A stretch of DNA of 35,097 nucleotides from JBFKQC01 sp041627895 (GTDB lineage Bacteria; Pseudomonadota; Alphaproteobacteria; Rhodobacterales; Rhodobacteraceae): assembly GCA_041627895.1 (NCBI GenBank), contig JBFKQC010000041.1, forward strand, positions 1-35,097, in the 5' to 3' direction. Positions 15,560-24,589 of this stretch are shown piece by piece. The notes beneath the pieces were generated by a model. That model did no database searches. It was given only the letters and a program-made list of their open reading frames with translations, and was not told the origin of the DNA. Each line of letters opens with the position of its first letter. Positions within the stretch are counted from its first letter, which is position 1. Both the position numbers and the translations under genes were made by a program.

Positions 15560-15580
15560 CCGGGTCTGCGACCGCCCGCC

Positions 15581-18346
15581 TCATTGCCCCAGCCTGTCGA
15601 GAAGCGCCGGCACGTGCACCTGGTCGCTTTTGTAGTTCCCGGTCAGCACGTGCATGATCAGGTTGACGCCAAAGCGCATCGCCAGTTCGCGCTGGCGCTC
15701 GCCGGCAAAGCCGCGGCCCACCGGGAACATCCGGCGGCCCGCGTCGTCGATCGCCCAGGCCGCGGCCCAGTCGTTGCCGCCGATCACCACCGGCGTGACG
15801 TTGTCGTTCAGGTTGCGGAACGGCATGCCCTCGACCTGCTCGGCATCCGCCGGCGCCGCCTCGACCCAGACGTCGCGGCCGGCGTGGCGCCCGGGGAAGT
15901 CCTTCAGAAGATAGAAGGTGCGGGTCAGCACGTGGTCCTCGGGGACCGGCTCCAGCGGCGGGACGTCCAGCGGCGCGGCAAGCCGCTGCAGTTTCTGCCC
16001 GTTCGGGCTGGCCTGCCCGAACCGGGCGATGTCGGCGTCGCGGGTGTCGAACAGGATCATGCCGCCGCCCCTGAGATAGCGGTTCAGCTTTGCGTAGGCC
16101 TCGACCGAGGGGATCGGCTGGTCGGTCGCGATCGGCCAGTACAGGAACGGGAAGAACGCAAGCTCGTCGGTTTCCAGGTTCACCGCGATCGGCTCGGCCG
16201 GCTCGATCGAGGTGCGCCGCCAAAGCGTGTCGGTCAGCCCGCGCAGCCCCGCCGCCGCGATCTCGTCGACCCGCGCATCGCCGGTGATCACGTGCGCCAG
16301 CACCACCTCGGACGTGGCCAAAAGCGCAAGGTCGTCGGCGTCCTGCGCCCCGGCCCCCGGGGGCGCCGCCGCCAGAAGCCCGAGCGCCAGCACCGCGGTG
16401 ACGGCGCGCGCGCCGGGCAGCCGGCCCGAAAGCCAGAGCGAGGCCATGATGTCGGCGCACAGAAGCGCAAGCGCGGCGGCCAGCAGCCAGCCCTTCAGCG
16501 CGGTCTCGCGCACCACCGCCAGCCCCTCGACCGCGATCCGCCCCGGCCATTCGGCGCGCGCCAGCGCGGTCTCGGCCCCGATCACGTTGACCGCGATGCG
16601 CCGGTCCTCGCCCGAATACAGCCCCGGCGGCATCGCCGCGCTCGGCCGTCCCTCGGCGATCGCCTCGCCCGCCACACCGGGCAGCGTGCCGGCATCGGTG
16701 ACCGTGCCGAAGGCGTCGAGCACGGCGTCCGGCGCCCAGGTCGTGCCGGCGAGGTCCTCGGCCGAGGGATGCGCCGGCCGGGTCGACACCGCGAGCCGCT
16801 CCAGCATCTGCACGAACAGACCCGACAGCGGCAGCGTCGACCATTCGGCGTTCGCGGTGACGTGGAACAGCACCACCTGCCCCTGCCCGATCCGCTTGCG
16901 CGTGACCAGCGGCGTGCCGTCGGCGAGGCTGGCGATCACCCGTTCGGCAAGCTGCGGGTCGGGCTGTGCCATCACCTGGCTCGACACCGCCACCTCTTCG
17001 GGGATCGCGAGGCCGAAGAACGGCGAGCCCTCGGCGAAGGCGCGCAGCTTCTTGGGCTCGCCCCAGCTCATCGCGCCGCCGATGCTGCGCCCGCCGGCGC
17101 GCAGACGCACCGGCATCAGCGCATCCTCCTCGGCGCGGCTCACGTCCGAACCCGCCAGCCGCGGCCCGGCGAAGCGCAACAGCATCCCGCCCTTCTCGAC
17201 CCAGTCCAGCAGCGGCTCGGCCTCGCCCTCGCTGACGGTTGCCACGTCGGCCAGGACCAGCACGTCGGGATTGGCCAAGAGGATGTCCAGAAGATCGCCC
17301 TCGATCAGGTCGGCGGTCGGCTCCAGCGCCTGCTGGAGATAATGCAGCGGCGACAGCAGCTGCAGTCCCTCGCGGTCGTCGCGGCCAGCGATCAGCGCCA
17401 CCTCGCGGCGCTTCAGCGCGTCGTCGGTCAGCGTCACCGCGCCGGCCGAGCGGATGCCGGTCAGTTCGAACCGCGTGACGCGGTTGCGAAGCTCCGGCGG
17501 CAGCGACAGCACCGCCTCGGCCTCGGTCGCGCCGGCCTCGAACGCGATCTCGGCGGCGGCAAGCTGGCGCTCGACCCCGTTCGGGTCGAGCCCCCGCGCG
17601 GCGAGCGCGAGGGCGGCCGCGTCGTCGCTCGCCAGCCGCGTGGCCGCGACCGCGATGTTGCCCTCGTCGAACCGCGCGGGCCGCAGCGCGACCACCGGCC
17701 GCGGGCTTTCGAACACGGTCACGGCGCCGCGCGCCTCGAGCGCCGCCAGCAGGCCCGCGCGGCTGTCCCGCGCCAGCCCGTCCGACAGCCAGTAGGTTTC
17801 GAATCCGCCGGCGGGCAGCGCCGCGGACCATGCGCTGACCGCCCCCGCGTCGGGTTCCCACGGGTCGGGTTTCAGCGAGGGCAGCCGCTGCGCCCAGGTC
17901 TCTGCGGCCTGGAACGGCAGGCCGCCCGCAGGCACGTCGGTCAGCCGCACCAGCGCGACGGGGCGCGCCAGCCGGCTGGCGTCGTCCAGCAGCGCCTCGA
18001 TCCGGTCCAGCCGGCCCTGCCAGTCGCGCGCGTCCGCCCAGGTGCCGTCGATCAGGATCAGCAGCGGCCCGGTGCCCGCGCTTTCGTCCTTCGGGTTCAG
18101 GACCGGCCCGGCGAAACCGAGGATGATCAGCCCCACCGCGAGCGTGCGCAGCAGCAGCAGCCACCAGGGCGTGCGGTCGGTCTGGGTCTCGTCGTCGGTC
18201 AGCCCCAAGAGCAGCGCCACGCCCGGGAACCGGCGCCGGATCGGTGCCGGCGGCACCGCGCGCAGCAACAGCCACAGGACCGGCAGCGCGGCCAGCGCCA
18301 GCAGCAGCCAGGGGGCGGTGAAACCTATGCCGAAGAGCGTGAACAT
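15581..18346 (-). CDS. BatA-like N-terminal / DUF4159 fusion membrane protein
   Basis: This 921-residue protein begins with a BatA/aerotolerance-type membrane region: a helix at about 6-27 (APWLLLALAALPVLWLLL), the RRFPGVALLLGL segment, and a helix near 68-84 (LLLLRTLAVGLIILGFAGPVLNP). It continues with a long periplasmic vWA-like part (GPLLILIDGTWADARDWQGRLDRIE) and glutamine-amidotransferase-like strands. A further helix lies near 640-660 (LKGWLLAAALALLCADIMASLWL). After it comes a signal-peptide-like segment (AVTAVLALGLLAAAPPGAGAQ) and then the DUF4159 domain (about 690-915: VNLETDELAFFPFLYWPIATDQPIPS, RGGGMILFDTRD, AMRFGVNLIMHVLTGNYKSDQVH). Its ATG overlaps the DUF58 stop (ATGA at 18343-18348 region), so it is translationally coupled. 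Function unknown. Confidence 0.9.
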   Translation of the reverse strand: MFTLFGIGFTAPWLLLALAALPVLWLLLRAVPPAPIRRRFPGVALLLGLTDDETQTDRTPWWLLLLRTLAVGLIILGFAGPVLNPKDESAGTGPLLILIDGTWADARDWQGRLDRIEALLDDASRLARPVALVRLTDVPAGGLPFQAAETWAQRLPSLKPDPWEPDAGAVSAWSAALPAGGFETYWLSDGLARDSRAGLLAALEARGAVTVFESPRPVVALRPARFDEGNIAVAATRLASDDAAALALAARGLDPNGVERQLAAAEIAFEAGATEAEAVLSLPPELRNRVTRFELTGIRSAGAVTLTDDALKRREVALIAGRDDREGLQLLSPLHYLQQALEPTADLIEGDLLDILLANPDVLVLADVATVSEGEAEPLLDWVEKGGMLLRFAGPRLAGSDVSRAEEDALMPVRLRAGGRSIGGAMSWGEPKKLRAFAEGSPFFGLAIPEEVAVSSQVMAQPDPQLAERVIASLADGTPLVTRKRIGQGQVVLFHVTANAEWSTLPLSGLFVQMLERLAVSTRPAHPSAEDLAGTTWAPDAVLDAFGTVTDAGTLPGVAGEAIAEGRPSAAMPPGLYSGEDRRIAVNVIGAETALARAEWPGRIAVEGLAVVRETALKGWLLAAALALLCADIMASLWLSGRLPGARAVTAVLALGLLAAAPPGAGAQDADDLALLATSEVVLAHVITGDARVDEIAAAGLRGLTDTLWRRTSIEPAEPIAVNLETDELAFFPFLYWPIATDQPIPSVEAYAKLNRYLRGGGMILFDTRDADIARFGQASPNGQKLQRLAAPLDVPPLEPVPEDHVLTRTFYLLKDFPGRHAGRDVWVEAAPADAEQVEGMPFRNLNDNVTPVVIGGNDWAAAWAIDDAGRRMFPVGRGFAGERQRELAMRFGVNLIMHVLTGNYKSDQVHVPALLDRLGQ

Positions 18347-19221
18347 CAGTGCCGCCGCTCCAGCGCGCCGTAAAGCCACAGCAGCGCCGATTGCGCGCTG
18401 TCGCCGGTGTGGTGGCAGGCATATTGCCAGTCTGTCGCACGCGCCAGGTCGGCAAGGCGCGCCTTGCGCTCGGCCAGCCGTTCCAGATAGCGCCCCTTCA
18501 GTTCACCCGCCTTCAGCGTCTCGTGGCTGAGCGTGCCGCCCATCGATTCGAAGATCGTGCGCCCGTCATAGGGAAACGCCTCTTCGGCCGGGTCGAGCAC
18601 CTGGTAGAGCACGCCCTTGACGCCGCGGTCGGCGGCGCGGGTAAGCTGCGCCTCGACCGCGCCGACATCGCCCAGAAAGTCGCTGACGAACAGCGCCCGG
18701 CTGTGCGGCGGCATGATGCGGATCACCGGCGCGCCGTAATCGGCGGCCGCCTTCCTTTCGGTGAAGTTCTGCGCGATGCGCAGCAGCTGCAATTGCGACG
18801 ACCGCGGCGGCGTGCCGAGCGCGGCCAGCGCCACCCGCTCGCCGCCCTGGATCAGCAGCACGCTGACCGCCATCGCCAAGAGCCTGGCGCGGTCGGCCTT
18901 TGTCGGGCGGTTGCGGTCCGAGGAGAAATCCATGGATTGCGCCTCGTCGACCCAGATCAGCACCGACTGCGCCGCCTGCCATTCCTTTTCGCGCACGAAA
19001 TGCGCATCCGACTTGGCGGACCGCCGCCAGTCCACCAGCCGCGCCTCGTCGCCGGCGCGCGCCGGGCGGTATTGCCAGAACTCGTCGCCCATGCCGGCGC
19101 GGCGCCGCCCGTGGCTGCCCAGAAGCACCGCCTGCGCAAGATGCTCGGCCTCCGCCAGAAGCGGCGGCAGCGGCGCGGCCAGCGCCTCGGCGCGGCGGCG
19201 AAGCTCGGCATAGCTGGTCAC
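18346..19221 (-). CDS. DUF58 domain protein
   Basis: The 291-residue protein belongs to the DUF58 family, vWA-like proteins encoded beside MoxR ATPases and thought to act with them in protein or cofactor maturation. The signature is GDEFWQYRPARAGDEARLVDWRRSAKSDAHFVREKEWQ near residues 45-82, with the GD-x-x-R-x-x-DW-x-x-SA core. The strand VLIWVDEAQSMDFSSD (about 87-102) is the vWA-type metal site, in which DxSxS is modified to DEAQS, so metal binding may be altered. No membrane helix is seen, unlike many longer DUF58 proteins. The start is a GTG at 19221; no better in-frame start exists. It is second in the operon, 110 nt after moxR, and its stop overlaps the DUF4159 gene start. Confidence 0.93.
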   Translation of the reverse strand: MTSYAELRRRAEALAAPLPPLLAEAEHLAQAVLLGSHGRRRAGMGDEFWQYRPARAGDEARLVDWRRSAKSDAHFVREKEWQAAQSVLIWVDEAQSMDFSSDRNRPTKADRARLLAMAVSVLLIQGGERVALAALGTPPRSSQLQLLRIAQNFTERKAAADYGAPVIRIMPPHSRALFVSDFLGDVGAVEAQLTRAADRGVKGVLYQVLDPAEEAFPYDGRTIFESMGGTLSHETLKAGELKGRYLERLAERKARLADLARATDWQYACHHTGDSAQSALLWLYGALERRH

Positions 19222-19331
19222 GTCGCGTCGCCCGGCATCATCGCCTCACGCCGCCCGCCGGGCGCCCGCAGCGCCGGTGGGAGGTTTCCGAAGACCCGTG
19301 GCAAAATCCTTCGAAGAATATTCGCCCCTCC

Positions 19332-20339
<1,008 letters not shown>

Positions 20340-20424
20340 GACAACACTCCTTGGGGTGATATACCGTTGCCAGTATCGGCAGGTATTCCGAAAAGCACAA
20401 ATGGCAAAACGAGTGTCGGGACAA

Positions 20425-20988
20425 ATGATCGTGAAACCCTCGGCGGAAAGCCTCGCAAGCGCGGCCCGCAAGGCGGCGAAACGCGGCCCGGCGCCGGTGC
20501 ATCTGTGGAATCCGCCGTTCTGCGGCGACCTGGACATGCGGATCGCGCGGGACGGGACCTGGTTCTATCTCGGCACGCCGATCGGGCGGAAGGAACTGGT
20601 GCGGCTGTTCGCGTCGATCATCCGCAGGGACGGCGACGACTATTTCCTGGTCACGCCGGTGGAAAAGGTGGGGATCCAGGTCGACGACGCGCCCTTCGTG
20701 GCGGTGGATTTCGAGGCCCAGGACGGCGTTCTGACCTTCGAGACCAATGTGGGCGACAACGTCGCCGCCGGCCCGGATCACCCGATCCGGGTGGTGCGCG
20801 ACCCAAAGACCGGCGAACCGTCGCCCTACGTGCTGGTGCGCGCCAACCTCGAGGCGCTGATCGACCGCAAGAGCTTTTACCGGCTGGTGGATATCGGCGA
20901 GACCGAGCTTGTGGACGGCGCCGGCTGGTTCGGCGTGCGGTCGGCCGGCGTGTTCTTTCCGATCATCCCGGCGGCGGAACTGCCGTAG
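20425..20988 (+). CDS. DUF1285 domain protein
   Basis: The 187-residue product belongs to DUF1285, a family of soluble proteins of unknown function common in alphaproteobacteria. The motifs are visible: PVHLWNPPFCGDLDMRIARDGTWFYLGTPIGRKELVRLFASIIRRDGDDYFLVTPVEKVGI, then DDAPFVAVDFE, TNVGDNVAAGPDHPIRV, and PSPYVLVRANLEALIDRKSFYRLVDIGE with WFGVRSAGVFFPI at the end. All this is near the family's full length. The start could be ATG 20401 or 20425; I favour 20425 because IVKPSAESLASAARK matches where family members begin, although neither has a strong ribosome site. The gene is divergent from moxR and ends just before aspartokinase, with hairpins between. Confidence 0.93.
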   Translation: MIVKPSAESLASAARKAAKRGPAPVHLWNPPFCGDLDMRIARDGTWFYLGTPIGRKELVRLFASIIRRDGDDYFLVTPVEKVGIQVDDAPFVAVDFEAQDGVLTFETNVGDNVAAGPDHPIRVVRDPKTGEPSPYVLVRANLEALIDRKSFYRLVDIGETELVDGAGWFGVRSAGVFFPIIPAAELP

Positions 20989-21032
20989 CGGGATTCCGGG
21001 AGGTCCCGCCGCCGCCTGTCAGGCGGCCTTTT
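20988..21032 (+). terminator. Double hairpin terminator after DUF1285, reading into the lysC 3' end
   Basis: Two stems follow each other: GCGGGA (20988-20993) with TCCCGC (21004-21009), and GCCGCCT (21011-21017) with AGGCGGC (21021-21027), the latter followed by CTTTTCC on the plus strand. The second stem with its T-run fits an intrinsic terminator for DUF1285. It overlaps the last codons of lysC (stop at 21019-21021), which lies on the other strand. Confidence 0.6.
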
Positions 21033-22257
21033 CCAGCTCGAACGTGTCGTGCAGCGCCTGCACGGCGAGTTCCATGTATTTCCGGTCGATCAGCACCGAG
21101 ATCTTGATCTCGGATGTGGTGATCACCTTGATGTTGATCCCTTCCGCGGCCAGCGCCTTGAACATCTGCGCCGCGACGCCGGTATGGCTGCGCATGCCGA
21201 TGCCCACGACCGAGACCTTGGCGACGTCGGTATCGGCCACGAGATCGTGGAAGTTGATCACCCCGTCCTCCTTGGCCTTGCGCATCGCCGCCTCGGCGCG
21301 CGACACCTGGTTCGTCGGGCAGGAAAAGGTCATGTCGGTCCGGCCCTCTTCCGAGATGTTCTGCACGATCATGTCGACGTTGACGCCGGCCTCGGAAAGC
21401 GGCCCGAAGATCGCCGCGGCGATGCCGGGGCGGTCGGCGACCGAGATCAGCGTCATCTTCGCCTCGTCGCGGCTGTAGGCCACGCCGGCCACAACATTGC
21501 TTTCCACGATATCCTCCTCGTCGCAGACCAGAGTGCCCGCGTCCTCGCCCATCTCGCCGAAGCTCGACAGCACGCGCAGCTTCACCTTGTAGCGCATCGC
21601 CAGTTCCACGGAACGGGTCTGCAGCACCTTGGCGCCCAGCGACGCCAGTTCCAGCATTTCCTCGAACGCGATCCGGTCGAGCTTGCGCGCCTTGTCGGAA
21701 ATCCGCGGGTCGGTGGTGTAGACCCCGTCGACATCGGTGTAGATGTCGCAGCGTTCCGCCCCGAAGGCGGCGGCGAAGGCCACCGCCGTGGTGTCCGACC
21801 CGCCGCGGCCAAGCGTGGTGATCCGCCCGTCCGGGCCGATCCCCTGAAAGCCTGCGACCACGGCCACCCTCATGCCCTCGGCGAACTTGGCGGTGATGTT
21901 GTCGGTCGGGATCTCGACGATCCGGGCGGCGGCGTGGGCGTCGGTGGTGCGCAGCGGCACCTGCCAGCCCTGCCAGCTGCGCGCCGGCACGTCCATCGCG
22001 TCGAGCGTCAGCGCCATCAGCCCTGCCGTCACGTTCTCGCCCGAGGACACAACGGCATCGTATTCGCGGGCGTCGAAGAACGGCCCGGTCTCTTCGACGA
22101 AGCCCACCAGCTTGTTGGTCTCGCCCGCCATCGCCGAAACGATGACGATCACGTCATAGCCGTTCGCGACCTCGCGGCCGACGCGCTTGGCGGCGCGGCG
22201 GATGCGGTCCAGCGTGGCCACGGACGTGCCGCCGAATTTCATCACCAGGATCGGCAT
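21019..22257 (-). CDS. lysC: Aspartate kinase
   Basis: Aspartokinase phosphorylates L-aspartate with ATP, the first step to lysine, threonine, methionine and diaminopimelate. The 412-residue protein starts ILVMKFGGTSVA, the nucleotide-binding KFGGTS motif at residues 7-12. It has SSGENVTAGLMAL (aspartate site), the GRGGSDTTAVAFAAAF loop, and YTDVDGVYTTDPRI. The C-terminal half carries two ACT domains (about 265-335 and 345-410: MTLISVADRPGIAAAIFGPLSEAGVNVDMIVQNISEEG; VSVVGIGMRSHTGVAAQMFKALAAEGINIKVITTSEIKISVLI). Such ACT domains give feedback control by lysine and/or threonine. GAGGGG precedes ATG 22257. It is divergent from a threonine dehydratase-like gene and appears to share a -35 region with it. 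Confidence 0.97.
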   Translation of the reverse strand: MPILVMKFGGTSVATLDRIRRAAKRVGREVANGYDVIVIVSAMAGETNKLVGFVEETGPFFDAREYDAVVSSGENVTAGLMALTLDAMDVPARSWQGWQVPLRTTDAHAAARIVEIPTDNITAKFAEGMRVAVVAGFQGIGPDGRITTLGRGGSDTTAVAFAAAFGAERCDIYTDVDGVYTTDPRISDKARKLDRIAFEEMLELASLGAKVLQTRSVELAMRYKVKLRVLSSFGEMGEDAGTLVCDEEDIVESNVVAGVAYSRDEAKMTLISVADRPGIAAAIFGPLSEAGVNVDMIVQNISEEGRTDMTFSCPTNQVSRAEAAMRKAKEDGVINFHDLVADTDVAKVSVVGIGMRSHTGVAAQMFKALAAEGINIKVITTSEIKISVLIDRKYMELAVQALHDTFELEKAA

Positions 22258-22282
22258 CGAAGCCCCTCGTTCGTCGCCGCGC

Positions 22283-22310
22283 TTCATAGCAGGACGCGCC
22301 GGGCTGACAA
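22283..22310 (-). promoter_or_regulatory. Sigma-70 promoter of lysC
   Basis: On the minus strand TTGTCA (22305-22310) and TATGAA (22283-22288) are separated by 16 nt. The predicted start lies about 20 nt upstream of the lysC ATG. Its -35 box occupies the same bases as the -35 box of the divergent plus-strand promoter. Confidence 0.55.
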
Positions 22311-22332
22311 GGGCTGCGGGCAACGCTAGGGT
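22304..22332 (+). promoter_or_regulatory. Candidate sigma-70 promoter of the dehydratase gene
   Basis: CTGACA (22304-22309) and TAGGGT (22327-22332) are spaced 17 nt apart. The -35 matches five of six consensus bases, the -10 only three, so it should be weak or activator-dependent. The transcript would start about 20 nt before the ATG at 22360. Confidence 0.45.
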
Positions 22333-22359
22333 CGCGGCGCAACGAAGCAGGGGAAGGCG

Positions 22360-23331
22360 ATGGAATTCGGCGTCGAGGAACTCGAGGCCGCGGCGCGGCT
22401 GGTCTACACAAGGATGCCGCCCACCCCGCAGCATGCCTGGCCGACGCTGGCAGCGCGGCTGGGCTGCGAGGTCTGGGTCAAGCACGAGAACCACACGCCG
22501 ACCGGCGCCTTCAAGGTGCGCGGCGGGATCACCTTCATCGACTGGCTGAAGCGCACCCGCCCCGAGGTCCGGGGCATCTGCACCGCGACGCGCGGCAATC
22601 ACGGCCAGTCCCAGGCCCGCGCCGCGGTGGCGGCGGGGCTGCGCGCGAAGATCTTCGTGCCGTTCGGCAACTCGCGCGAAAAGAACGCCGCGATGCGTGC
22701 CTTCGGCGCGGATCTGATCGAGTTCGGCGAGGATTTCGACACCGCCAAGGAAGAGGCGTTCCGCGTCGCCGATGCCGAGGGGCTGGCGACCGTGCCGCCG
22801 TTCCATGCCGAACTGGTGCGCGGCGTGGCCACCTATGCCTGGGAGCTACTGACGGCGGTGCCGGACCTCGACACGATCTATGTGCCGATCGGCTGCGGCT
22901 CGGGCATTTGCGGCACGATCCTGGTGCGCGACGCGCTCGGGCTGGCGACGCGGATCGTCGGCGTGGTCAGCGAGCCCGCGCAGACCGCGAAGCTGTCGGC
23001 CGAGGCCGGGCGGTTGATCGAGACCGACTCGGCGCAGACCTTCGCCGATGGCATGGCGGTGCGGGTGCCGGTGCAGGCGGCGCTGGATATCTACGGCCCC
23101 GGCGCCGAGCGGATCGTCGCCGTCAGCGAGGCCGAGATGGCCGAGGCGATCCGGGTCTATTACCGCGACACCCACAATCTCGCCGAGGGCGCCGGCGCCG
23201 CGGCTCTGGCCGCGCTGATGCAGGAGCGGGACGCGATGCGGGGCCGGAAAGCCGGGGTGATCCTGAGCGGCGGCAACATCGACGCCGACTGGTTTTTGAC
23301 CGTGATGCAGGGCGGCGTGCCCGAGGTGTAA
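22360..23331 (+). CDS. Threonine (serine) dehydratase-like PLP enzyme
   Basis: This 323-residue protein is a fold-type II PLP enzyme of the threonine/serine dehydratase group, which deaminates threonine to 2-oxobutyrate or serine to pyruvate. The PLP lysine is Lys52 in HTPTGAFKVRGG, followed by the cofactor-binding Asn loop ATRGNHGQSQA. PIGCGSGICG is the phosphate-cup loop, with Cys replacing the usual Gly, and VILSGGNID is at the C-terminus. There is no ACT regulatory domain, so it is not the biosynthetic IlvA and is more likely the catabolic or serine-active type; a related ammonia-lyase is possible. ATG 22360 has GGGGAAGG upstream. Divergent from lysC, it could use up the product of that pathway. 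Confidence 0.88.
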   Translation: MEFGVEELEAAARLVYTRMPPTPQHAWPTLAARLGCEVWVKHENHTPTGAFKVRGGITFIDWLKRTRPEVRGICTATRGNHGQSQARAAVAAGLRAKIFVPFGNSREKNAAMRAFGADLIEFGEDFDTAKEEAFRVADAEGLATVPPFHAELVRGVATYAWELLTAVPDLDTIYVPIGCGSGICGTILVRDALGLATRIVGVVSEPAQTAKLSAEAGRLIETDSAQTFADGMAVRVPVQAALDIYGPGAERIVAVSEAEMAEAIRVYYRDTHNLAEGAGAAALAALMQERDAMRGRKAGVILSGGNIDADWFLTVMQGGVPEV

Positions 23332-23368
23332 GGCGTGCTCGCCCGGCTTGGCGGCCCGGGCGGGGCGC

Positions 23369-23830
23369 TCAGTTCGCCTTGCGGGCCGGCAGGAACGGCA
23401 GCGGCGCGACCGGGACGCCGTCCTCGATCAGTTTCCTGGCCTCGTCGCCGCGGGCCTCGCCATAGATCGAGCGATGCGGGATCTCGCCCTCGTGCATCTT
23501 GCGCGCCTCGCTGGCGAAGCCGAGGCCGACATAGTCGGAATTCGCCTCGATCTGCCGGCGCAATTCCGCGATCTTCGCCTCGAGTTCCGAGGCGGGTTCC
23601 GCCAGCGGCCGCGCGGCCGGTTGTTTGGGTGCAGGCTCGGGCGGCGGGGCGGCGGCCTGGGCGCGCGCCGGGCGCACCCTGGGCGCCATCAGCGATTTCT
23701 CAACCTCCGCCGAGCCGCAGACCGGACAGGCGACCATGCCCGCGCCCGCAAGCTTGTCGAACGCCTCGGCAGAGGCGAACCAGCTTTCGAATGCGTGGTC
23801 ATCGCTGCATTTCAGGGCGTAGCGGATCAT
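23369..23830 (-). CDS. DUF1178 family zinc-ribbon protein
   Basis: The 153-residue protein belongs to DUF1178. It starts MIRYALKCSDDHAFESWFASAEAFDKL, typical for the family. Three cysteines are present, in KCSDDH and in CPVCGSAEVEKSLMAP, which may give a small zinc ribbon, though a fourth ligand would have to be His12 or similar. A Pro/Ala-rich linker follows (about residues 53-80) and then a conserved helix and tail: VGLGFASEARKMHEGEIPHRSIYGEARGDEARKLIEDGVPVAPLPFLP. The function is unknown. It follows the Nudix gene on the same strand after 71 nt, which include an AT-rich palindrome TTTTCGCGAAAA (23871-23882), so it may have its own promoter. Confidence 0.93.
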   Translation of the reverse strand: MIRYALKCSDDHAFESWFASAEAFDKLAGAGMVACPVCGSAEVEKSLMAPRVRPARAQAAAPPPEPAPKQPAARPLAEPASELEAKIAELRRQIEANSDYVGLGFASEARKMHEGEIPHRSIYGEARGDEARKLIEDGVPVAPLPFLPARKAN

Positions 23831-23901
23831 GCGGAAAACCTAACTCCGTCTATCTTGCGAAACTATTGCTTTTTCGCGAAAATTCAAGGCGACGCCGGGT
23901 C

Positions 23902-24372
23902 TCAGGCCAGGCCGCGCGGGTCGAAATGCCGCAGGATCTGCGTCAGTTCCGGCTCGTCCACCACCTCGGCCGCGCGTTTCAGCGAGAACCACCTGCGCTT
24001 GCGCGACTTGCGCTCCGGGAAATCCGCCATCAGCGAGCGCACCTTCACCGCAAAGACAGCCACCACGCAGGGCAGCCGCGTGCCGTCGTCGCGCTTGAAG
24101 TAGGAATACAGCCCCACCGCGCCGCCCTTGACCTTGCCGTCGACCCCGGCCTCTTCCCAGGCCTCGCGCAGCGCCGCGTCGGCCGGCGTGGCGCCGGCGA
24201 TCGGCCAGCCCTTGGGGATGATCCAGCGCCCGGTGCCGCGGCTGGTGACCAGCAGAACCTGCACCTTGTCCTTGCGCACCCGGTAGCAGATCGCGCCGAA
24301 CTGGGTGCGCACGTCGCGCTCCTGCTGCCGGGTGATCTGCAGCGGGCCGAGTTTCACCTTGGACATGCTCAT
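23902..24372 (-). CDS. Nudix hydrolase (DIPP-like)
   Basis: The 156-residue enzyme hydrolyses a nucleoside-diphosphate-linked or polyphosphate substrate with Mg2+. The Nudix box is GWPIAGATPADAALREAWEEAGV (about residues 55-77). The REAWEEAGV half, with its catalytic Glu pair, is intact, but the first acidic position of the classical GX5EX7REUXEEXGU is Ala. That form, preceded by RWIIPKGWP, is common in the diphosphoinositol-polyphosphate-phosphohydrolase-like subgroup of alphaproteobacteria. The substrate may be diadenosine polyphosphates or similar. ATG 24372 (or the second ATG at 24366) has no strong ribosome site. It is divergent from the histone-deacetylase-like gene. Confidence 0.93.
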   Translation of the reverse strand: MSMSKVKLGPLQITRQQERDVRTQFGAICYRVRKDKVQVLLVTSRGTGRWIIPKGWPIAGATPADAALREAWEEAGVDGKVKGGAVGLYSYFKRDDGTRLPCVVAVFAVKVRSLMADFPERKSRKRRWFSLKRAAEVVDEPELTQILRHFDPRGLA

Positions 24373-24532
24373 GCGCAGACGCCGGTTTCCCTTGCCGCCC
24401 CGGACACCCCGGGGCCTGTTTCGTGGTCTTGCAGGCTAGCAGGTTTGTCCCGGGCCACCAACAGGTTACATCTAAGACCGGGGCCCGGCACCGGCCCCGA
24501 GGGCGATATTTGCGCAAAAAGCGGAGTATCTG

Positions 24533-24589
24533 ATGCGTATTATCCACAGCCCGGCCGCGCGCCCGGTCCAAGCGGCGGGCGCGCCGTGA
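24533..24589 (+). CDS. Possible 18-residue leader peptide overlapping the next start
   Basis: An ATG at 24533, with GCGGAG 7 nt upstream, opens an 18-codon frame (RIIHSPAARPVQAAGAP after Met). Its TGA overlaps the GTG start of the histone-deacetylase-like gene as GTGA. The arrangement would couple translation of the two. It may equally be an untranslated leader or the remains of an earlier N-terminus. The start of this frame coincides with TTATCCACA (24540-24548), a DnaA-box-like 9-mer. Confidence 0.35.
   Translation: MRIIHSPAARPVQAAGAP

Noticed and set aside
14393..18373. A 1326-residue plus-strand open frame opposite the two large membrane-protein genes
   Set aside because: Antisense to coupled genes with clear domains; low-complexity Arg/Ala/Gln composition and no ribosome site.
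19300..19326. AT-rich quasi-palindrome around TTCGAA in the moxR-DUF58 gap
   Set aside because: Arms match only in part beyond the central six bases; not enough to call an operator or repeat.
24540..24548. TTATCCACA as part of a replication origin
   Set aside because: Only one DnaA-like box was seen, with no cluster, no AT-rich unwinding region and no origin-linked gene.
23335..24586. Long N-terminal extension of the HDAC-like protein from an upstream ATG
   Set aside because: The extension would run antisense to DUF1178 and Nudix genes; the family N-terminus begins at the GTG 24586.
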